Source: Ruegeria arenilitoris (GTDB lineage: Bacteria > Pseudomonadota > Alphaproteobacteria > Rhodobacterales > Rhodobacteraceae). From it: DNA of 64,000 bases. The stretch is from NCBI RefSeq assembly GCF_013031355.1, contig NZ_WPZO01000004.1:62001-126000 (forward strand), read 5' to 3'. A program made the translations under genes and the position numbers. Below, piece by piece: positions 44,786 to 54,520 of this stretch (position 1 is its first letter; each line of letters begins with the position of its first letter). The notes beneath the pieces were generated by a model. It worked only from the letters and a program-made list of their open reading frames with translations. It had not been told where the DNA came from and ran no database searches.

Positions 44786-45850
44786 ATGAGCGAAGCAAGC
44801 AAAATTCTGAACGAGATGAATGACCGGTCGCGTGAGGTGTTCCGGCTGATCGTCGAAAGCTATCTGGACAGCGGTGAGCCCGTTGGCAGCCGCACGCTGA
44901 CCCGCACCCTGTCGGAAAAGGTCAGCGCAGCGACGGTCCGCAACGTGATGCAGGATCTGGAGTTTCTGGGCCTGCTCGACAGTCCGCATGTCAGTGCCGG
45001 GCGGATTCCGACGCAGCAAGGGTTGCGCATGTTCGTCGATGGGCTGTTGGAAGTCGGCGATCTGGGCGCGGATGATCGGCAAAAGCTGGACGAGACATTA
45101 GGCTCTAACGCGGGCGATGTGGGCGGGATGCTGGACCGCGTGGGCGCGGCGTTGTCACACGTGACACATGGTGCGTCGCTGGTTCTGACACCCAAGCATG
45201 AATCCGAGATCAAACATATCGAGTTCGTTTCTCTGGCCCATGACCGAGCGCTGGTGGTTCTGGTGTTTGCCGATGGACATGTCGAAAATCGCCTGTTCAC
45301 GCCACCACCGGGGCAAACGCCTAGTTCGATGCGCGAGGCGGCGAATTTCCTGAATGCGTTGATCGAGGGGCGCACGCTGAGCGAAGTTCGCCGTCAGATG
45401 CAGACGCAGATCGATGCCCGCAAGCAAGAGATCGACGTGCTGGCGCGGGCGATGGTCGAAAGCGGTATGGCCGCCTGGGACGGGGACGGCGGCGACTCGG
45501 CCCGTCTGATCGTGCGTGGACGGGCGAATCTGCTGAATGAACCGGGTCAGGAAGAGGAACTGGACCGAATCCGAAGCCTGTTTGACGATCTTGAACGCAA
45601 GCGTGACATCGCCGAATTCCTCGAATTGGCCGAAGAAGGCGAGGGTGTGCGCATTTTTATCGGCTCTGAGAACAAACTTTTCTCACTTTCGGGTTCCTCT
45701 TTGGTGGTGTCTCCATATATGAACGCTGATCGAAAGATAATCGGTGCGGTCGGGGTCATCGGGCCCACGCGTCTGAATTATGGACGGATCGTGCCGATCG
45801 TGGATTATACGGCGCAACTGGTCGGCAAGCTGATATCCGACCGGAGCTAG
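44786..45850 (+). CDS. hrcA: heat-inducible transcription repressor HrcA
   Basis: A 354-residue repressor of class I heat-shock genes. The N-terminal winged helix has REVFRLIVESYLDSGEPVGSRTL and SAATVRNVMQDLE, then SAGRIPTQQGLRMFVD; a GAF-like domain follows, ending with VIGPTRLNYGRIVPIVDYTA. It would bind CIRCE upstream of groESL elsewhere; no CIRCE is seen in this window. grpE follows 10 bases later. Confidence 0.94.
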   Translation: MSEASKILNEMNDRSREVFRLIVESYLDSGEPVGSRTLTRTLSEKVSAATVRNVMQDLEFLGLLDSPHVSAGRIPTQQGLRMFVDGLLEVGDLGADDRQKLDETLGSNAGDVGGMLDRVGAALSHVTHGASLVLTPKHESEIKHIEFVSLAHDRALVVLVFADGHVENRLFTPPPGQTPSSMREAANFLNALIEGRTLSEVRRQMQTQIDARKQEIDVLARAMVESGMAAWDGDGGDSARLIVRGRANLLNEPGQEEELDRIRSLFDDLERKRDIAEFLELAEEGEGVRIFIGSENKLFSLSGSSLVVSPYMNADRKIIGAVGVIGPTRLNYGRIVPIVDYTAQLVGKLISDRS

Positions 45851-45860
45851 AGGGTAAGAG

Positions 45861-46424
45861 ATGGCAGAGCCCAAGAACGAAGATTTTCTAGACGATATCG
45901 CAACAGCCGAAGCGGAAGCGCTGGCCGAAGAAATCGCGGAATTCAGCGACGAAGCGCTGGAACTGGATGAACTGCGTGCCGAGCGGGACGACTACAAGGA
46001 CAAGTTCATGCGCGCGCTGGCGGATGCCGAGAATGCGCGCAAACGCGGTGACAAAGCGCGTCGCGATGCAGAAAACTATGGTGGGTCAAAACTGGCCCGC
46101 GACATGCTGCCGGTCTACGACAACATGAAACGCGCGCTTGAGGCCGCGACCGATGAGCAGAAAGAGGTTGCCGCCGGCCTGCTGGAAGGTGTTGAACTGA
46201 CCATGCGCGCGCTGAAAGACGTTTTCCAGAAGCACGGGATTCAGGTAATCACCCCCGAGGTTGGTGATCGGTTTGATCCGAACATTCATGAAGCGATGTT
46301 CGAAGCGCCTGTACCGGGCACTCGTGCCGGTGACATCATTCAGGTCTCAGCCGAAGGCTTCATGCTGCATGATCGCCTGCTGCGTCCGGCGCAGGTTGGC
46401 GTGTCGTCGACGCCTGCAAGCTAA
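45861..46424 (+). CDS. grpE: nucleotide exchange factor GrpE
   Basis: A 187-residue GrpE. It has an acidic N-terminal tail, a long helix with LRAERDDYKDKFMRALADAENARKR, and a beta-domain with GIQVITPEVGDRFDPNIHEAM. It is the exchange factor for DnaK. It is co-oriented with hrcA and followed by the terminator at 46449-46476. Confidence 0.95.
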   Translation: MAEPKNEDFLDDIATAEAEALAEEIAEFSDEALELDELRAERDDYKDKFMRALADAENARKRGDKARRDAENYGGSKLARDMLPVYDNMKRALEAATDEQKEVAAGLLEGVELTMRALKDVFQKHGIQVITPEVGDRFDPNIHEAMFEAPVPGTRAGDIIQVSAEGFMLHDRLLRPAQVGVSSTPAS

Positions 46425-46448
46425 GCAGCTTAAAATCCGAACAATATT

Positions 46449-46476
46449 GAGGCGGTCAGGTTCTGGCCGCCTCTTT
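46449..46476 (+). terminator. terminator of grpE overlapping the mutS 3' end
   Basis: A 10-bp stem GAGGCGGTCA / TGGCCGCCTC (one G-T pair), 5-base loop, then TTT. The right arm and loop lie over the last codons of mutS on the other strand. Confidence 0.6.
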
Positions 46477-49089
46477 CAGTTTGTAGATCAGGTCCAGCGC
46501 CTCGCGCGGGGTCAGCTCATCCGGCAGGACACCATCCAGAATATCCGTGACGGGTGAGGCTTTGGGCGCCGGAGGTGGTGGTGGCGGCGCGGCCGAGAAC
46601 AGCGGCAGGTCGTCGATCAAAGCCTTTTGCTTGCCGCCTTCGCGTTCGGTTTTCTCCAGCTGGTCCAGAACCACGCGGGCGCGCTCAACCACCGAAGCAG
46701 GCAAACCGGCAAGTTGCGCGACCTGAACGCCATAGGACCGGTCGGCGGCGCCTTTGTGAACCTCGTGCAGGAAGATCACTTCGCCTTCCCATTCCTTGAC
46801 GGCGACGGTGGCGTTGTCGACACCTTCCAGATTGCCGGCCAGAGCGGTCAATTCGTGGTAATGGGTGGCGAACAGCGCGCGGCATTTGTTGGCGGCGTGC
46901 AGGTGTTCCAGCGTGGCCCAGGCAATCGAAAGGCCGTCATATGTGGCCGTACCCCGCCCGATTTCGTCCAGAATGACCAGCGCACGGTCGTCGGCCTGGT
47001 TCAGGATCGCTGCGGTTTCCACCATCTCGACCATGAAGGTCGAGCGGCCTCGCGCCAGATCGTCCGAGGCGCCGACGCGGCTGAACAGTTGACTAACGAC
47101 GCCGATATGGGCCCGTTCGGCCGGGACGTAACTGCCCATCTGGGCCAGCAGAGCGATCAAGGCATTCTGGCGCAGGAAGGTTGATTTACCGGCCATGTTG
47201 GGACCGGTCAGCAACCAGATCGCCGCGCCTTCGTCAGAGTTCAGATCGCAGTCATTGGCAATGAAGGCGTCACCGCCTTGTTGGCGCAGCGCGTGTTCGA
47301 CGACCGGATGGCGACCGCCTTGCACATCGAAGGCGCGTGAGGTGTCGACTTGCGGGCGGCACCAGTTTTCACCGCGCGCCAGATCGGCCAGCGCAGTGGT
47401 CAGATCCAGTTCAGCGAGCCCCCGGGCGGCTTGGTTCAGGCGGGCGGCGAGGGCCAGAATTTCGTCAGAAAGCCTTTGATAGAGCCGCTTTTCAATCTCA
47501 AGCGCCAGGTTTCCGGCGTTCAGAATGCGGGTTTCGATCTCGGACAGTTCCACAGTGGTGAACCGCACCTGATTGGCGGTGGTCTGTCGGTGGATATAGG
47601 TTTCAGAGAACGGCGTGTTCAGCATCTTCTCGGCATGAGTGGCCGTGGTTTCGATGAAGTAACCCAGCACATTGTTGTGCTTGATCTTCAACGAGGTGAT
47701 GCCGGTATGTTCCGCGTATTTCTGTTGAAACCCTGCAATGACCGAGCGGCCTTCGTCGCGCAGGGTGCGGGCTTCGTCCAATTCGGCGTCGAAACCAGGC
47801 GCGATGAAGCCACCATCGCGCGCCAGAAGGGGTGGCTCCGCGACAAGGGCCTCGTCCAGCAGGTTCAGCAGATCATCAAAGCCAACAAGATTTTGCAGGG
47901 CGGTCGCCAGCAGGACAGGCAGATCTTGACCATCGCAAATCTCAGCAATCGCTGTGGCTTGGGTCAGCCCGTTGCGGATCGCGGCCAGATCGCGGGGGCC
48001 GCCGCGGTCCAGCGAAAGGCGGGACAAGGCCCGGTCCAGATCCGGCGTTTTGCGCAGCGCCTCGCGCAGGTCCGAGGTGGTCAGGCTGTCCTCAGCGGCA
48101 AAACTCACCGCGTCGAGCCGGGCATGGATCACGTCCAGATTGCGCGAGGGGCTCGACAGGCGTTGCTCCAACAGCCGCGCGCCGCCCGGCGTTACGGTCC
48201 GATCGACCACCGACAGCAGCGAACCGGCGCGACCGCCGGATAAGGACCGGGTCAGTTCCAGATTGCGTCGCGTCGCGGCGTCGATTTGCACGACGCGATC
48301 TTCGGATTCTTTGAGCGGCGTTTGCAGCAGGGGCAGTTTGCCCTTTTGGGTGATCTCCAGATAGTCGATCAGCGCGCCCATTGCTGACACTTCGGCCCGG
48401 CCAAAACTTCCGAACGCATCCAGCGCGCCCACGTGAAACAAACCGCAAATGCGTTTCTCCGCCGCCGTGCTGTCGAAACTGGCGCGCCCGATCGGCGTCA
48501 GCGAAATCCCCAGATCACGCACCGGCTCGCCCAGTTTGTCCTGCACCCCGTCAGCCATGATCAACTCGGACGGGGCCAGCCGCGCCAATTCCGGGCTGAG
48601 CCGGACCGAGGTCAAAGGCATCACGTGAAACGCGCCGGTCGAGATATCGGCCCAGGCCAGCGCGGCTTCGTCCCGAACCTCGGCATAAGTGGCCAGGAAG
48701 TTGTGGCGACGGGCCTCCAACAGGGCGTCTTCTGTCAGCGTGCCGGGTGTCACCAATCGGACGACATCGCGCCGAACCACCGATTTAGAGCCTCTTTTCT
48801 TCGCCTCAGCCGGGCTTTCCATCTGTTCGCAAACAGCCACGCGGAAGCCCTTGCGGATCAGGGTTAACAGATAGCCCTCGGCCGAATGCACCGGCACGCC
48901 GCACATCGGGATATCCTCGCCATTGTGCTTGCCGCGCTTGGTCAGGGCGATGTCCAGCGCTTCAGCGGCGTTCACGGCATCCTGGAAAAACATCTCGTAG
49001 AAATCGCCCATGCGGTAGAACAGCAGGGCGTCCGCGTGGGCCTCTTTAATCTCGAGATACTGCGCCATCATAGGCGTGACTGTGGACAA
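46456..49089 (-). CDS. mutS: DNA mismatch repair protein MutS
   Basis: An 877-residue mismatch sensor. The mismatch-binding motif is YRMGDFYEMFF near the N-terminus; Walker A is LTGPNMAGKSTFLRQ, and further motifs are VILDEIGRGTATYDGLSIAWA (in parts) and ATHYHELT. The start is TTG (49087-49089) because AAGGGGG lies five bases upstream; the ATG six codons inside has no such site. It is the only TTG start I assign here. Confidence 0.95.
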   Translation of the reverse strand: MSTVTPMMAQYLEIKEAHADALLFYRMGDFYEMFFQDAVNAAEALDIALTKRGKHNGEDIPMCGVPVHSAEGYLLTLIRKGFRVAVCEQMESPAEAKKRGSKSVVRRDVVRLVTPGTLTEDALLEARRHNFLATYAEVRDEAALAWADISTGAFHVMPLTSVRLSPELARLAPSELIMADGVQDKLGEPVRDLGISLTPIGRASFDSTAAEKRICGLFHVGALDAFGSFGRAEVSAMGALIDYLEITQKGKLPLLQTPLKESEDRVVQIDAATRRNLELTRSLSGGRAGSLLSVVDRTVTPGGARLLEQRLSSPSRNLDVIHARLDAVSFAAEDSLTTSDLREALRKTPDLDRALSRLSLDRGGPRDLAAIRNGLTQATAIAEICDGQDLPVLLATALQNLVGFDDLLNLLDEALVAEPPLLARDGGFIAPGFDAELDEARTLRDEGRSVIAGFQQKYAEHTGITSLKIKHNNVLGYFIETTATHAEKMLNTPFSETYIHRQTTANQVRFTTVELSEIETRILNAGNLALEIEKRLYQRLSDEILALAARLNQAARGLAELDLTTALADLARGENWCRPQVDTSRAFDVQGGRHPVVEHALRQQGGDAFIANDCDLNSDEGAAIWLLTGPNMAGKSTFLRQNALIALLAQMGSYVPAERAHIGVVSQLFSRVGASDDLARGRSTFMVEMVETAAILNQADDRALVILDEIGRGTATYDGLSIAWATLEHLHAANKCRALFATHYHELTALAGNLEGVDNATVAVKEWEGEVIFLHEVHKGAADRSYGVQVAQLAGLPASVVERARVVLDQLEKTEREGGKQKALIDDLPLFSAAPPPPPPAPKASPVTDILDGVLPDELTPREALDLIYKLKEAART

Positions 49090-49213
49090 GGCGGCCCCCT
49101 TCTGGCGTGTTCCGGGCGCGACCTTACAAATCCCGCATCTTCAGTAAAAGCCGAAAACTCATTCTCATTGAGGCGCGCGTTCTCCTGCGCTATGAGGCGA
49201 CAGCCCCGAAGTC

Positions 49214-51487
49214 ATGGAAACGACCAAAAAGATGCCCAAAACGAAGATCACCAAAGAAGAGGCGCTGGCCTTTCACCTGGACCCGACCCCCGGCAAGTGG
49301 GAGGTGCAGGCCACCGTTCCCATGACCACGCAGCGCGATCTGTCGCTGGCCTACAGCCCCGGTGTGGCCGTTCCATGTGAAGCCATCGCCGAAGCGCCCG
49401 AGACTGCCTACGACTATACCAACAAGGGCAATCTGGTAGCCGTGATCTCAAACGGGACGGCGGTTCTGGGCCTTGGTAACCTGGGCGCGCTGGGTTCGAA
49501 ACCGGTGATGGAGGGGAAATCGGTCCTGTTCAAACGGTTCGCGGATGTGAACTCGATCGATATCGAACTGGACACCGAAGACCCAGATGAGTTCTGCCGA
49601 GCGGTAAAACTGATGGGTCCGACTTTCGGCGGCATCAATCTGGAAGACATCAAGGCGCCCGAGTGTTTCATCATCGAACAGCGCCTGAAGGAAGAGATGG
49701 ATATCCCCGTCTTCCACGACGACCAGCACGGCACGGCGGTGATCTGTGCGGCGGGTCTGCTGAACGCGCTGCATATCTCGGGCAAGAAGATCGAGGACGT
49801 GAAGATCGTCCTGAACGGTGCGGGCGCGGCGGGGATTGCCTGTATCGAACTGCTCAAATCGATGGGCGCGCGACATGAGAACTGCATCGTCTGTGACACC
49901 AAGGGCGTGATCTATCAGGGCCGGACCGAGGGCATGAACCAGTGGAAATCAGCCCACGCGATCACCACGGATTTGCGTACGCTGGAAGACGCCATGAAGG
50001 GCGCAGACGTGTTTCTAGGCGTGTCGGTCAAAGGCGCGGTGACGCAGGACATGGTCGCCAGCATGGCCGACAACCCGGTGATCTTTGCGATGGCCAACCC
50101 TGACCCGGAAATCACGCCGGAAGAGGCCCACGAAGTGCGCGTCGATGCCATCGTCGCAACCGGCCGCAGCGACTATCCGAACCAGGTCAACAACGTTCTG
50201 GGCTTCCCCTACCTGTTCCGCGGTGCGCTGGATATCCACGCCCGCGCCATCAATGACGAGATGAAGATCGCCTGTGCCCATGCACTTGCCAATCTGGCGC
50301 GCGAGGATGTGCCCGATGAGGTTGCAATGGCCTATGGCAAATCGCTCACTTTCGGCCGCGATTACATCATCCCGACGCCGTTTGACCCGCGTCTGATTCA
50401 CCGTATCCCACCAGCCGTTGCCAAGGCCGGCATGGATACCGGGGCAGCGCGCCGTCCGATCATCGACATGGACGCCTATGAACTGAGCCTGAAGTCTCGT
50501 ATGGACCCGACCGCCAGCATCCTGCGCGGCCTGAACGCGCGCGCGCGTCAGGCGCAAAGCAGAATGATCTTTGCCGAGGGCGACGATCCCCGCGTGCTGC
50601 GCGCGGCGGTGACCTACCAACGCTCGGGTTTTGGTAAGGCGTTGGTTGTGGGTCGTCCCGATGAAGTGAAACAAAAGCTGGACGAGGCCGGTCTGGGTGA
50701 CGCGGTGCGTGAGCTGGAGGTGGTGAACGCCGCCAACACCTCGCATCTCGATACTTACTCGAATTTTCTCTATGAGCGCCTGCAGCGTAAAGGTTTTGAC
50801 CGCAAAGACATTCACCGTCTGGCCGCCCGCGATCGCCATGTGTTCTCGTCGCTGATGCTGGCGCATGGCCATGGTGATGGCCTGGTGACCGGAGCCACGC
50901 GCAAATCGGCGCATGTATTGGACCGGATCAACCATGTTTTTGATGCTGACGCAGCCCATGGCGCGGCGGGTGTGACCGCGCTTTTGCACAAGGGGCGGAT
51001 CGTGCTGATTGGCGACACGCTGGTGCATGAATGGCCGGATGAGAACGATCTGGCCAATATCGCTGAACGCTCGGCCGCCGTGGCCCGGCACATGGGGCTT
51101 GAACCGCGCGTGGCTTTTGTCAGTTTCTCGACCTTCGGCTATCCGGTGTCTGAGCGGGCCGAAAAAATGCACCGCGCCCCCGCAGTTCTGGACAAACGTG
51201 GCGTCGACTTCGAATACGAAGGAGAAATGACCGTGGATGTGGCCCTGAATGTGGATCAGCAGGCAGGATATCCGTTCCAACGCCTGACCGGCCCGGCGAA
51301 TATCCTGATCGTGCCCGCCCGGCACTCCGCATCGATTTCGACCAAGCTGATGCAGGAAATGGGTGGAGCAACTGTGATCGGCCCGATCCTGTCGGGTATC
51401 GACAAGCCGATCCAGATTTGCTCGACCGTATCGACGGCGAATGACATTCTGAACATGGCCATCCTGGCCTCCTGCGATATCGGGTAA
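49214..51487 (+). CDS. maeB: NADP-dependent malic enzyme with PTA-like domain
   Basis: A 757-residue two-domain malic enzyme. The malic part (1-430) has SLAYSPGVAVPC, FHDDQHGTAV and NGAGAAGIACIELL. The C-terminal part (430-757) is a phosphotransacetylase-like domain (FAEGDDPRVLRAA, TGATRKSAHV), a regulatory fusion typical of proteobacterial MaeB. It makes pyruvate and NADPH from malate. An ATG seven codons inside (49235) is an alternative start; neither has a strong ribosome-binding site. Confidence 0.93.
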   Translation: METTKKMPKTKITKEEALAFHLDPTPGKWEVQATVPMTTQRDLSLAYSPGVAVPCEAIAEAPETAYDYTNKGNLVAVISNGTAVLGLGNLGALGSKPVMEGKSVLFKRFADVNSIDIELDTEDPDEFCRAVKLMGPTFGGINLEDIKAPECFIIEQRLKEEMDIPVFHDDQHGTAVICAAGLLNALHISGKKIEDVKIVLNGAGAAGIACIELLKSMGARHENCIVCDTKGVIYQGRTEGMNQWKSAHAITTDLRTLEDAMKGADVFLGVSVKGAVTQDMVASMADNPVIFAMANPDPEITPEEAHEVRVDAIVATGRSDYPNQVNNVLGFPYLFRGALDIHARAINDEMKIACAHALANLAREDVPDEVAMAYGKSLTFGRDYIIPTPFDPRLIHRIPPAVAKAGMDTGAARRPIIDMDAYELSLKSRMDPTASILRGLNARARQAQSRMIFAEGDDPRVLRAAVTYQRSGFGKALVVGRPDEVKQKLDEAGLGDAVRELEVVNAANTSHLDTYSNFLYERLQRKGFDRKDIHRLAARDRHVFSSLMLAHGHGDGLVTGATRKSAHVLDRINHVFDADAAHGAAGVTALLHKGRIVLIGDTLVHEWPDENDLANIAERSAAVARHMGLEPRVAFVSFSTFGYPVSERAEKMHRAPAVLDKRGVDFEYEGEMTVDVALNVDQQAGYPFQRLTGPANILIVPARHSASISTKLMQEMGGATVIGPILSGIDKPIQICSTVSTANDILNMAILASCDIG

Positions 51488-51490
51488 CAC

Positions 51491-52360
51491 ATGACGATTT
51501 GGAATCTCGGCTCGATCAACGCGGACATGATCTATGACGTGCCGCACCTGCCCGGGCCGGGAGAGACGCTTTCGGCCAATCGGCTGGATCGGTTTCTGGG
51601 TGGCAAGGGCGCAAACATGTCCGTAGCCGCCGCCCGGGCCGGGGCGCAGGTGGCACATATCGGCGCCGTGGGGCCGGATGGGCGCTGGGCGCGGGATCGT
51701 TTGACCGAATATGGCGTGGACACGCGCCATATCGCAGAGGTTGATGTGCCCACCGGCCATGCCATCATCGCCGTGGATGCGCAGGGTGAAAACAACATCA
51801 TCCTGTTTCCGGGCTCGAACCATGCAATCACGCCGGACCAGCTGGGGCAGGCGCTGTCATCTGCCTCGCAGGGTGACCTGCTGGTGATGCAGAACGAAAC
51901 CACCCTGCAGGTTGAGGCCGCAAAGATGGCCCGCGCGCTGGGCCTGACCGTCTGCTATGCCGCAGCCCCCTTTCAAGCCGCGGCGGTGCAGGCCGTGCTA
52001 CCCTATCTGGATTTCCTGTTCCTGAATGAGGTCGAGGCCGAGCAGTTGCGCGACGCCACCGGGCAATCGGTGACTGACCTGAAGATCGAACATGTGATTG
52101 TCACGCTGGGCTCAAAAGGCGCGCGGTATTTCCATCGCGGTGAGGCTTCGGATTTTCCGGCCCATAAGGTGCAGGCGGTGGATACGACCGGTGCTGGAGA
52201 TACGTTCACCGGCTATGTTCTCGCGGGAACGGATCATGGGATGCCGATGGCGCAGGCGATCGCACAGGCAAATCGTGCCGCGGCCCTGATGGTCACGCGG
52301 CACGGAACGGCTGATGTGATCCCCGACCTCAAAGAGGTGCACGAGGCGCGGTTCGATTAA
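51491..52360 (+). CDS. ribokinase-like PfkB-family sugar kinase
   Basis: A 289-residue PfkB kinase. GSINADMIYDVPHLPGPGET and GGKGANMSVAAARAGA are the sugar-binding signatures of ribokinase; DTTGAGDTFTGY is the ATP/anion-hole motif with the catalytic Asp. It is close to RbsK, but no ribose transport genes are nearby, so the sugar is uncertain. It begins 3 bases after maeB. Its stop interlocks with msrA in TTAA (52357-52360). Confidence 0.85.
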   Translation: MTIWNLGSINADMIYDVPHLPGPGETLSANRLDRFLGGKGANMSVAAARAGAQVAHIGAVGPDGRWARDRLTEYGVDTRHIAEVDVPTGHAIIAVDAQGENNIILFPGSNHAITPDQLGQALSSASQGDLLVMQNETTLQVEAAKMARALGLTVCYAAAPFQAAAVQAVLPYLDFLFLNEVEAEQLRDATGQSVTDLKIEHVIVTLGSKGARYFHRGEASDFPAHKVQAVDTTGAGDTFTGYVLAGTDHGMPMAQAIAQANRAAALMVTRHGTADVIPDLKEVHEARFD

Positions 52361-53028
52361 GACCCGGCAAACGGAGCTGCGCTGCCCCAGAGCTGTTTGA
52401 CCCGAGCGTCGCGCCCGCAGGCTTTGCGATAGGCTTTGTACGCGCTGTGCTGGCGCTTGGGACCAAAGCGGGTCAGGACCAGCTTGGTGCCCTTGTAGTA
52501 ATCCTGATGATAGGCCTCGGCCGGATAGAACGTGCCCTGCTGCAGGATCGGGGTGACGACCGATTGCCCCAAGGCACGCTGCGCGTCTGCCTTGGCCTGC
52601 TGTGCAAGCGTCTTTTCCCCCGTGTTAGAGACGAAAATTGCCGTCCGATAGCTATTGCCCCGGTCGCAGAACTGACCGCCCGCATCGGTTGGATCGACCG
52701 AGCGGAAAAACATGTTCAGCAGCTTTTCACGGGAAACCCGGGCCGGGTCAAAGGTGATCTGAACCGCCTCGTAATGGCCGGTGCCGCCTTTGGTGACCTG
52801 ATCATAGGTCGGGTTGGCGGTTTTGCCGCCGGTATAGCCAGAAACCGCACCAATCACGCCCGGGACGGATTCGAAATCGGATTCGACGCACCAGAAACAG
52901 CCCCCCGCAACCGTCAGGGTCTCGGTCCCCGCTGCCGGAGCAGGCGTGGCGCGCAGCGGGGCGGCCAGTGCGATCAACGCAAACAGCAGCGATGGTTTGA
53001 TGAAGTCGGGAAAAGCGATGCGGGTCAT
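52357..53028 (-). CDS. msrA: exported peptide-methionine (S)-S-oxide reductase MsrA
   Basis: A 223-residue MsrA with active site GGCFWCVESDFE (Cys44), GYTGG, and YHQDYYKG. An N-terminal hydrophobic segment (12-33, ending ATPAPAAG) suggests export, so it would repair oxidised methionine in the periplasm. The start MTRIAF is chosen because AAAGGAG lies upstream; the frame is open 14 codons further. Confidence 0.9.
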   Translation of the reverse strand: MTRIAFPDFIKPSLLFALIALAAPLRATPAPAAGTETLTVAGGCFWCVESDFESVPGVIGAVSGYTGGKTANPTYDQVTKGGTGHYEAVQITFDPARVSREKLLNMFFRSVDPTDAGGQFCDRGNSYRTAIFVSNTGEKTLAQQAKADAQRALGQSVVTPILQQGTFYPAEAYHQDYYKGTKLVLTRFGPKRQHSAYKAYRKACGRDARVKQLWGSAAPFAGS

Positions 53029-53124
53029 GGCAGGGCTCCTTTCGGGATCAGGCTGCCCTGACTTATGCACCGGCGCAATCCGCTGACATGGTTTGTCACG
53101 CGGTGGTGAGACGAGTTTATCGCC

Positions 53125-53409
53125 TCAGCCCAGCAACTGCCCCAGCTTCATCGCCACCCCCATGTTGCCCGAGATCTTGAGCTTGCCCAGTGCCACCCCG
53201 GTCATCGGGTTCAGCTTGCCGGTCAGCAGCTTGGTCAGGTTGTCCTGCGAGATGCGGATGGTGCAATCGGTGTCGCGATCCTGCGTGCTGGCCTGATTGT
53301 CGGCCAGCACGATGACCCCGTCATCGCCGCAGTCGAATTTCAATGAGCCTTCAAAGCTGCGCCCGACCAGGTTTTTCTGAATACCATCGGCAATAGCGGC
53401 AAGTGTCAT
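53125..53409 (-). CDS. SCP2 sterol-binding domain protein
   Basis: A 94-residue single-domain SCP2 protein: LVGRSFEGSLKFDCGDDGVIV, TDCTIRISQDNLTKLLTGKLNPMTG (in parts) and GKLKISGNMGVAMKL. It is a lipid-binding fold of unknown ligand in bacteria. AGGAGG precedes the ATG. It is downstream of the M48 protease gene on the same strand. Confidence 0.88.
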   Translation of the reverse strand: MTLAAIADGIQKNLVGRSFEGSLKFDCGDDGVIVLADNQASTQDRDTDCTIRISQDNLTKLLTGKLNPMTGVALGKLKISGNMGVAMKLGQLLG

Positions 53410-53473
53410 AGGGTCCCTCCTGTTTCAGCCCAAAGGGTTAGGGGGCAGCCGGGGCGCAGGCAATAGCCCGCGC

Positions 53474-54517
53474 CTAGTGACCTTGGGTCATGGATTTCAG
53501 GTTTTCCTGACGGTCGTCGAAACGCGGGTGCGTGCTGAACCAGTCCGTCTCCTGATCGCCGAATTCCTGTTCCAGCAACTCGAAGAAATCCGACAGGCCA
53601 TTGGGATCGAAACCGGCCTTTCGGGCCAGTTCGACACCGAACCGGTCAGCGGCCAACTCGTGCTGGCGGGAATAGGAGAGGGACAGGATCAGGTTACCTT
53701 CCAGCAGCACCTGTTCCAGCACTGGCCCGGTATCGCCCGCCATCATCCCGATCAGCACAAACGCTCCGAGCGAGCGGTAGATCTGCGTTAGCCCGTGTTG
53801 TTCGGCCACATGCCCGATCTCGTGCCCAATCACCCCGGCCAGCGCATCGGTCGAGACCCGCCGCACCAGATCGTCGGTTACCACAATCGTGCCACCCGGC
53901 AGGGCAAAGGCATTCGGGCCCATGCCGGGCAGGTCGCGGAATTTCAGGGTGTAGTCGTGGTCTACGGCCGCAGGACCCAGCGCCGCCAGAACCCGGTCGA
54001 AATTGTCCTGAACCCTGGCCTTGTCACTGTCGCTCAGGGCGCTGGGCTCGGTTATGATCTGATCCAGCGCCTGCATCACACCGGCATCAATGGCGGCCAC
54101 AAGCGGCGGGGGGGTCATCCACACCGCCAGCGCCACCAGTATGGTCAATCCGTATTTCCAAACGCCCCAGACCGCGACCAGACAGGCCAGCGTGACGACG
54201 ATCAACCGGGGATGGAACCTCTCGGCGTGATGCAGGCGCGATCCGCTGGAATCGGCGATCAGATGTTCCAGCGCCGCATGGTTGTCAGTCAGAAACAGGG
54301 TGCCATCGGGGAAGTTCACCCGCCGCTCAGTCGATCCGATGCGGGATTCCACCGACAGCTCCTCGGGGGTGCAGCGGGTCTGGATCTGGCCCTGTTCGTC
54401 AATCAGCCAGACGGTATTGGTGCCCACCGCCAACCGCACCGGAACTTCGCGCGAGCTGAGAGGCGGATAGGCGCGCCCTTGGACACGCGCGCCGATATCT
54501 TCGGGAAATGCGCTCAA
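53474..54517 (-). CDS. M48-family membrane metallopeptidase
   Basis: A 347-residue protein. An N-terminal domain of about 100 residues comes first, then a hydrophobic span at 104-134, then the zinc motif HEIGHV (232-237) with the third ligand in SRQHELAADRFGVELA (Glu). It resembles HtpX/Ste24-type proteases facing the periplasm. It starts 3 bases after the DUF898 gene, suggesting joint function at the membrane. The substrate is unknown. Confidence 0.87.
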   Translation of the reverse strand: MSAFPEDIGARVQGRAYPPLSSREVPVRLAVGTNTVWLIDEQGQIQTRCTPEELSVESRIGSTERRVNFPDGTLFLTDNHAALEHLIADSSGSRLHHAERFHPRLIVVTLACLVAVWGVWKYGLTILVALAVWMTPPPLVAAIDAGVMQALDQIITEPSALSDSDKARVQDNFDRVLAALGPAAVDHDYTLKFRDLPGMGPNAFALPGGTIVVTDDLVRRVSTDALAGVIGHEIGHVAEQHGLTQIYRSLGAFVLIGMMAGDTGPVLEQVLLEGNLILSLSYSRQHELAADRFGVELARKAGFDPNGLSDFFELLEQEFGDQETDWFSTHPRFDDRQENLKSMTQGH

Positions 54518-54520
54518 AGG

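Noticed and set aside
48425..48440. Third parS in mutS (CACGTGAAACA)
   Set aside because: Only the right half matches the 16-bp site (11 of 16); mentioned only with the other degenerate copies.
50015..51823. 602-codon minus-strand open frame
   Set aside because: Antisense to maeB and the sugar kinase; a compositional shadow of GC-rich coding DNA.
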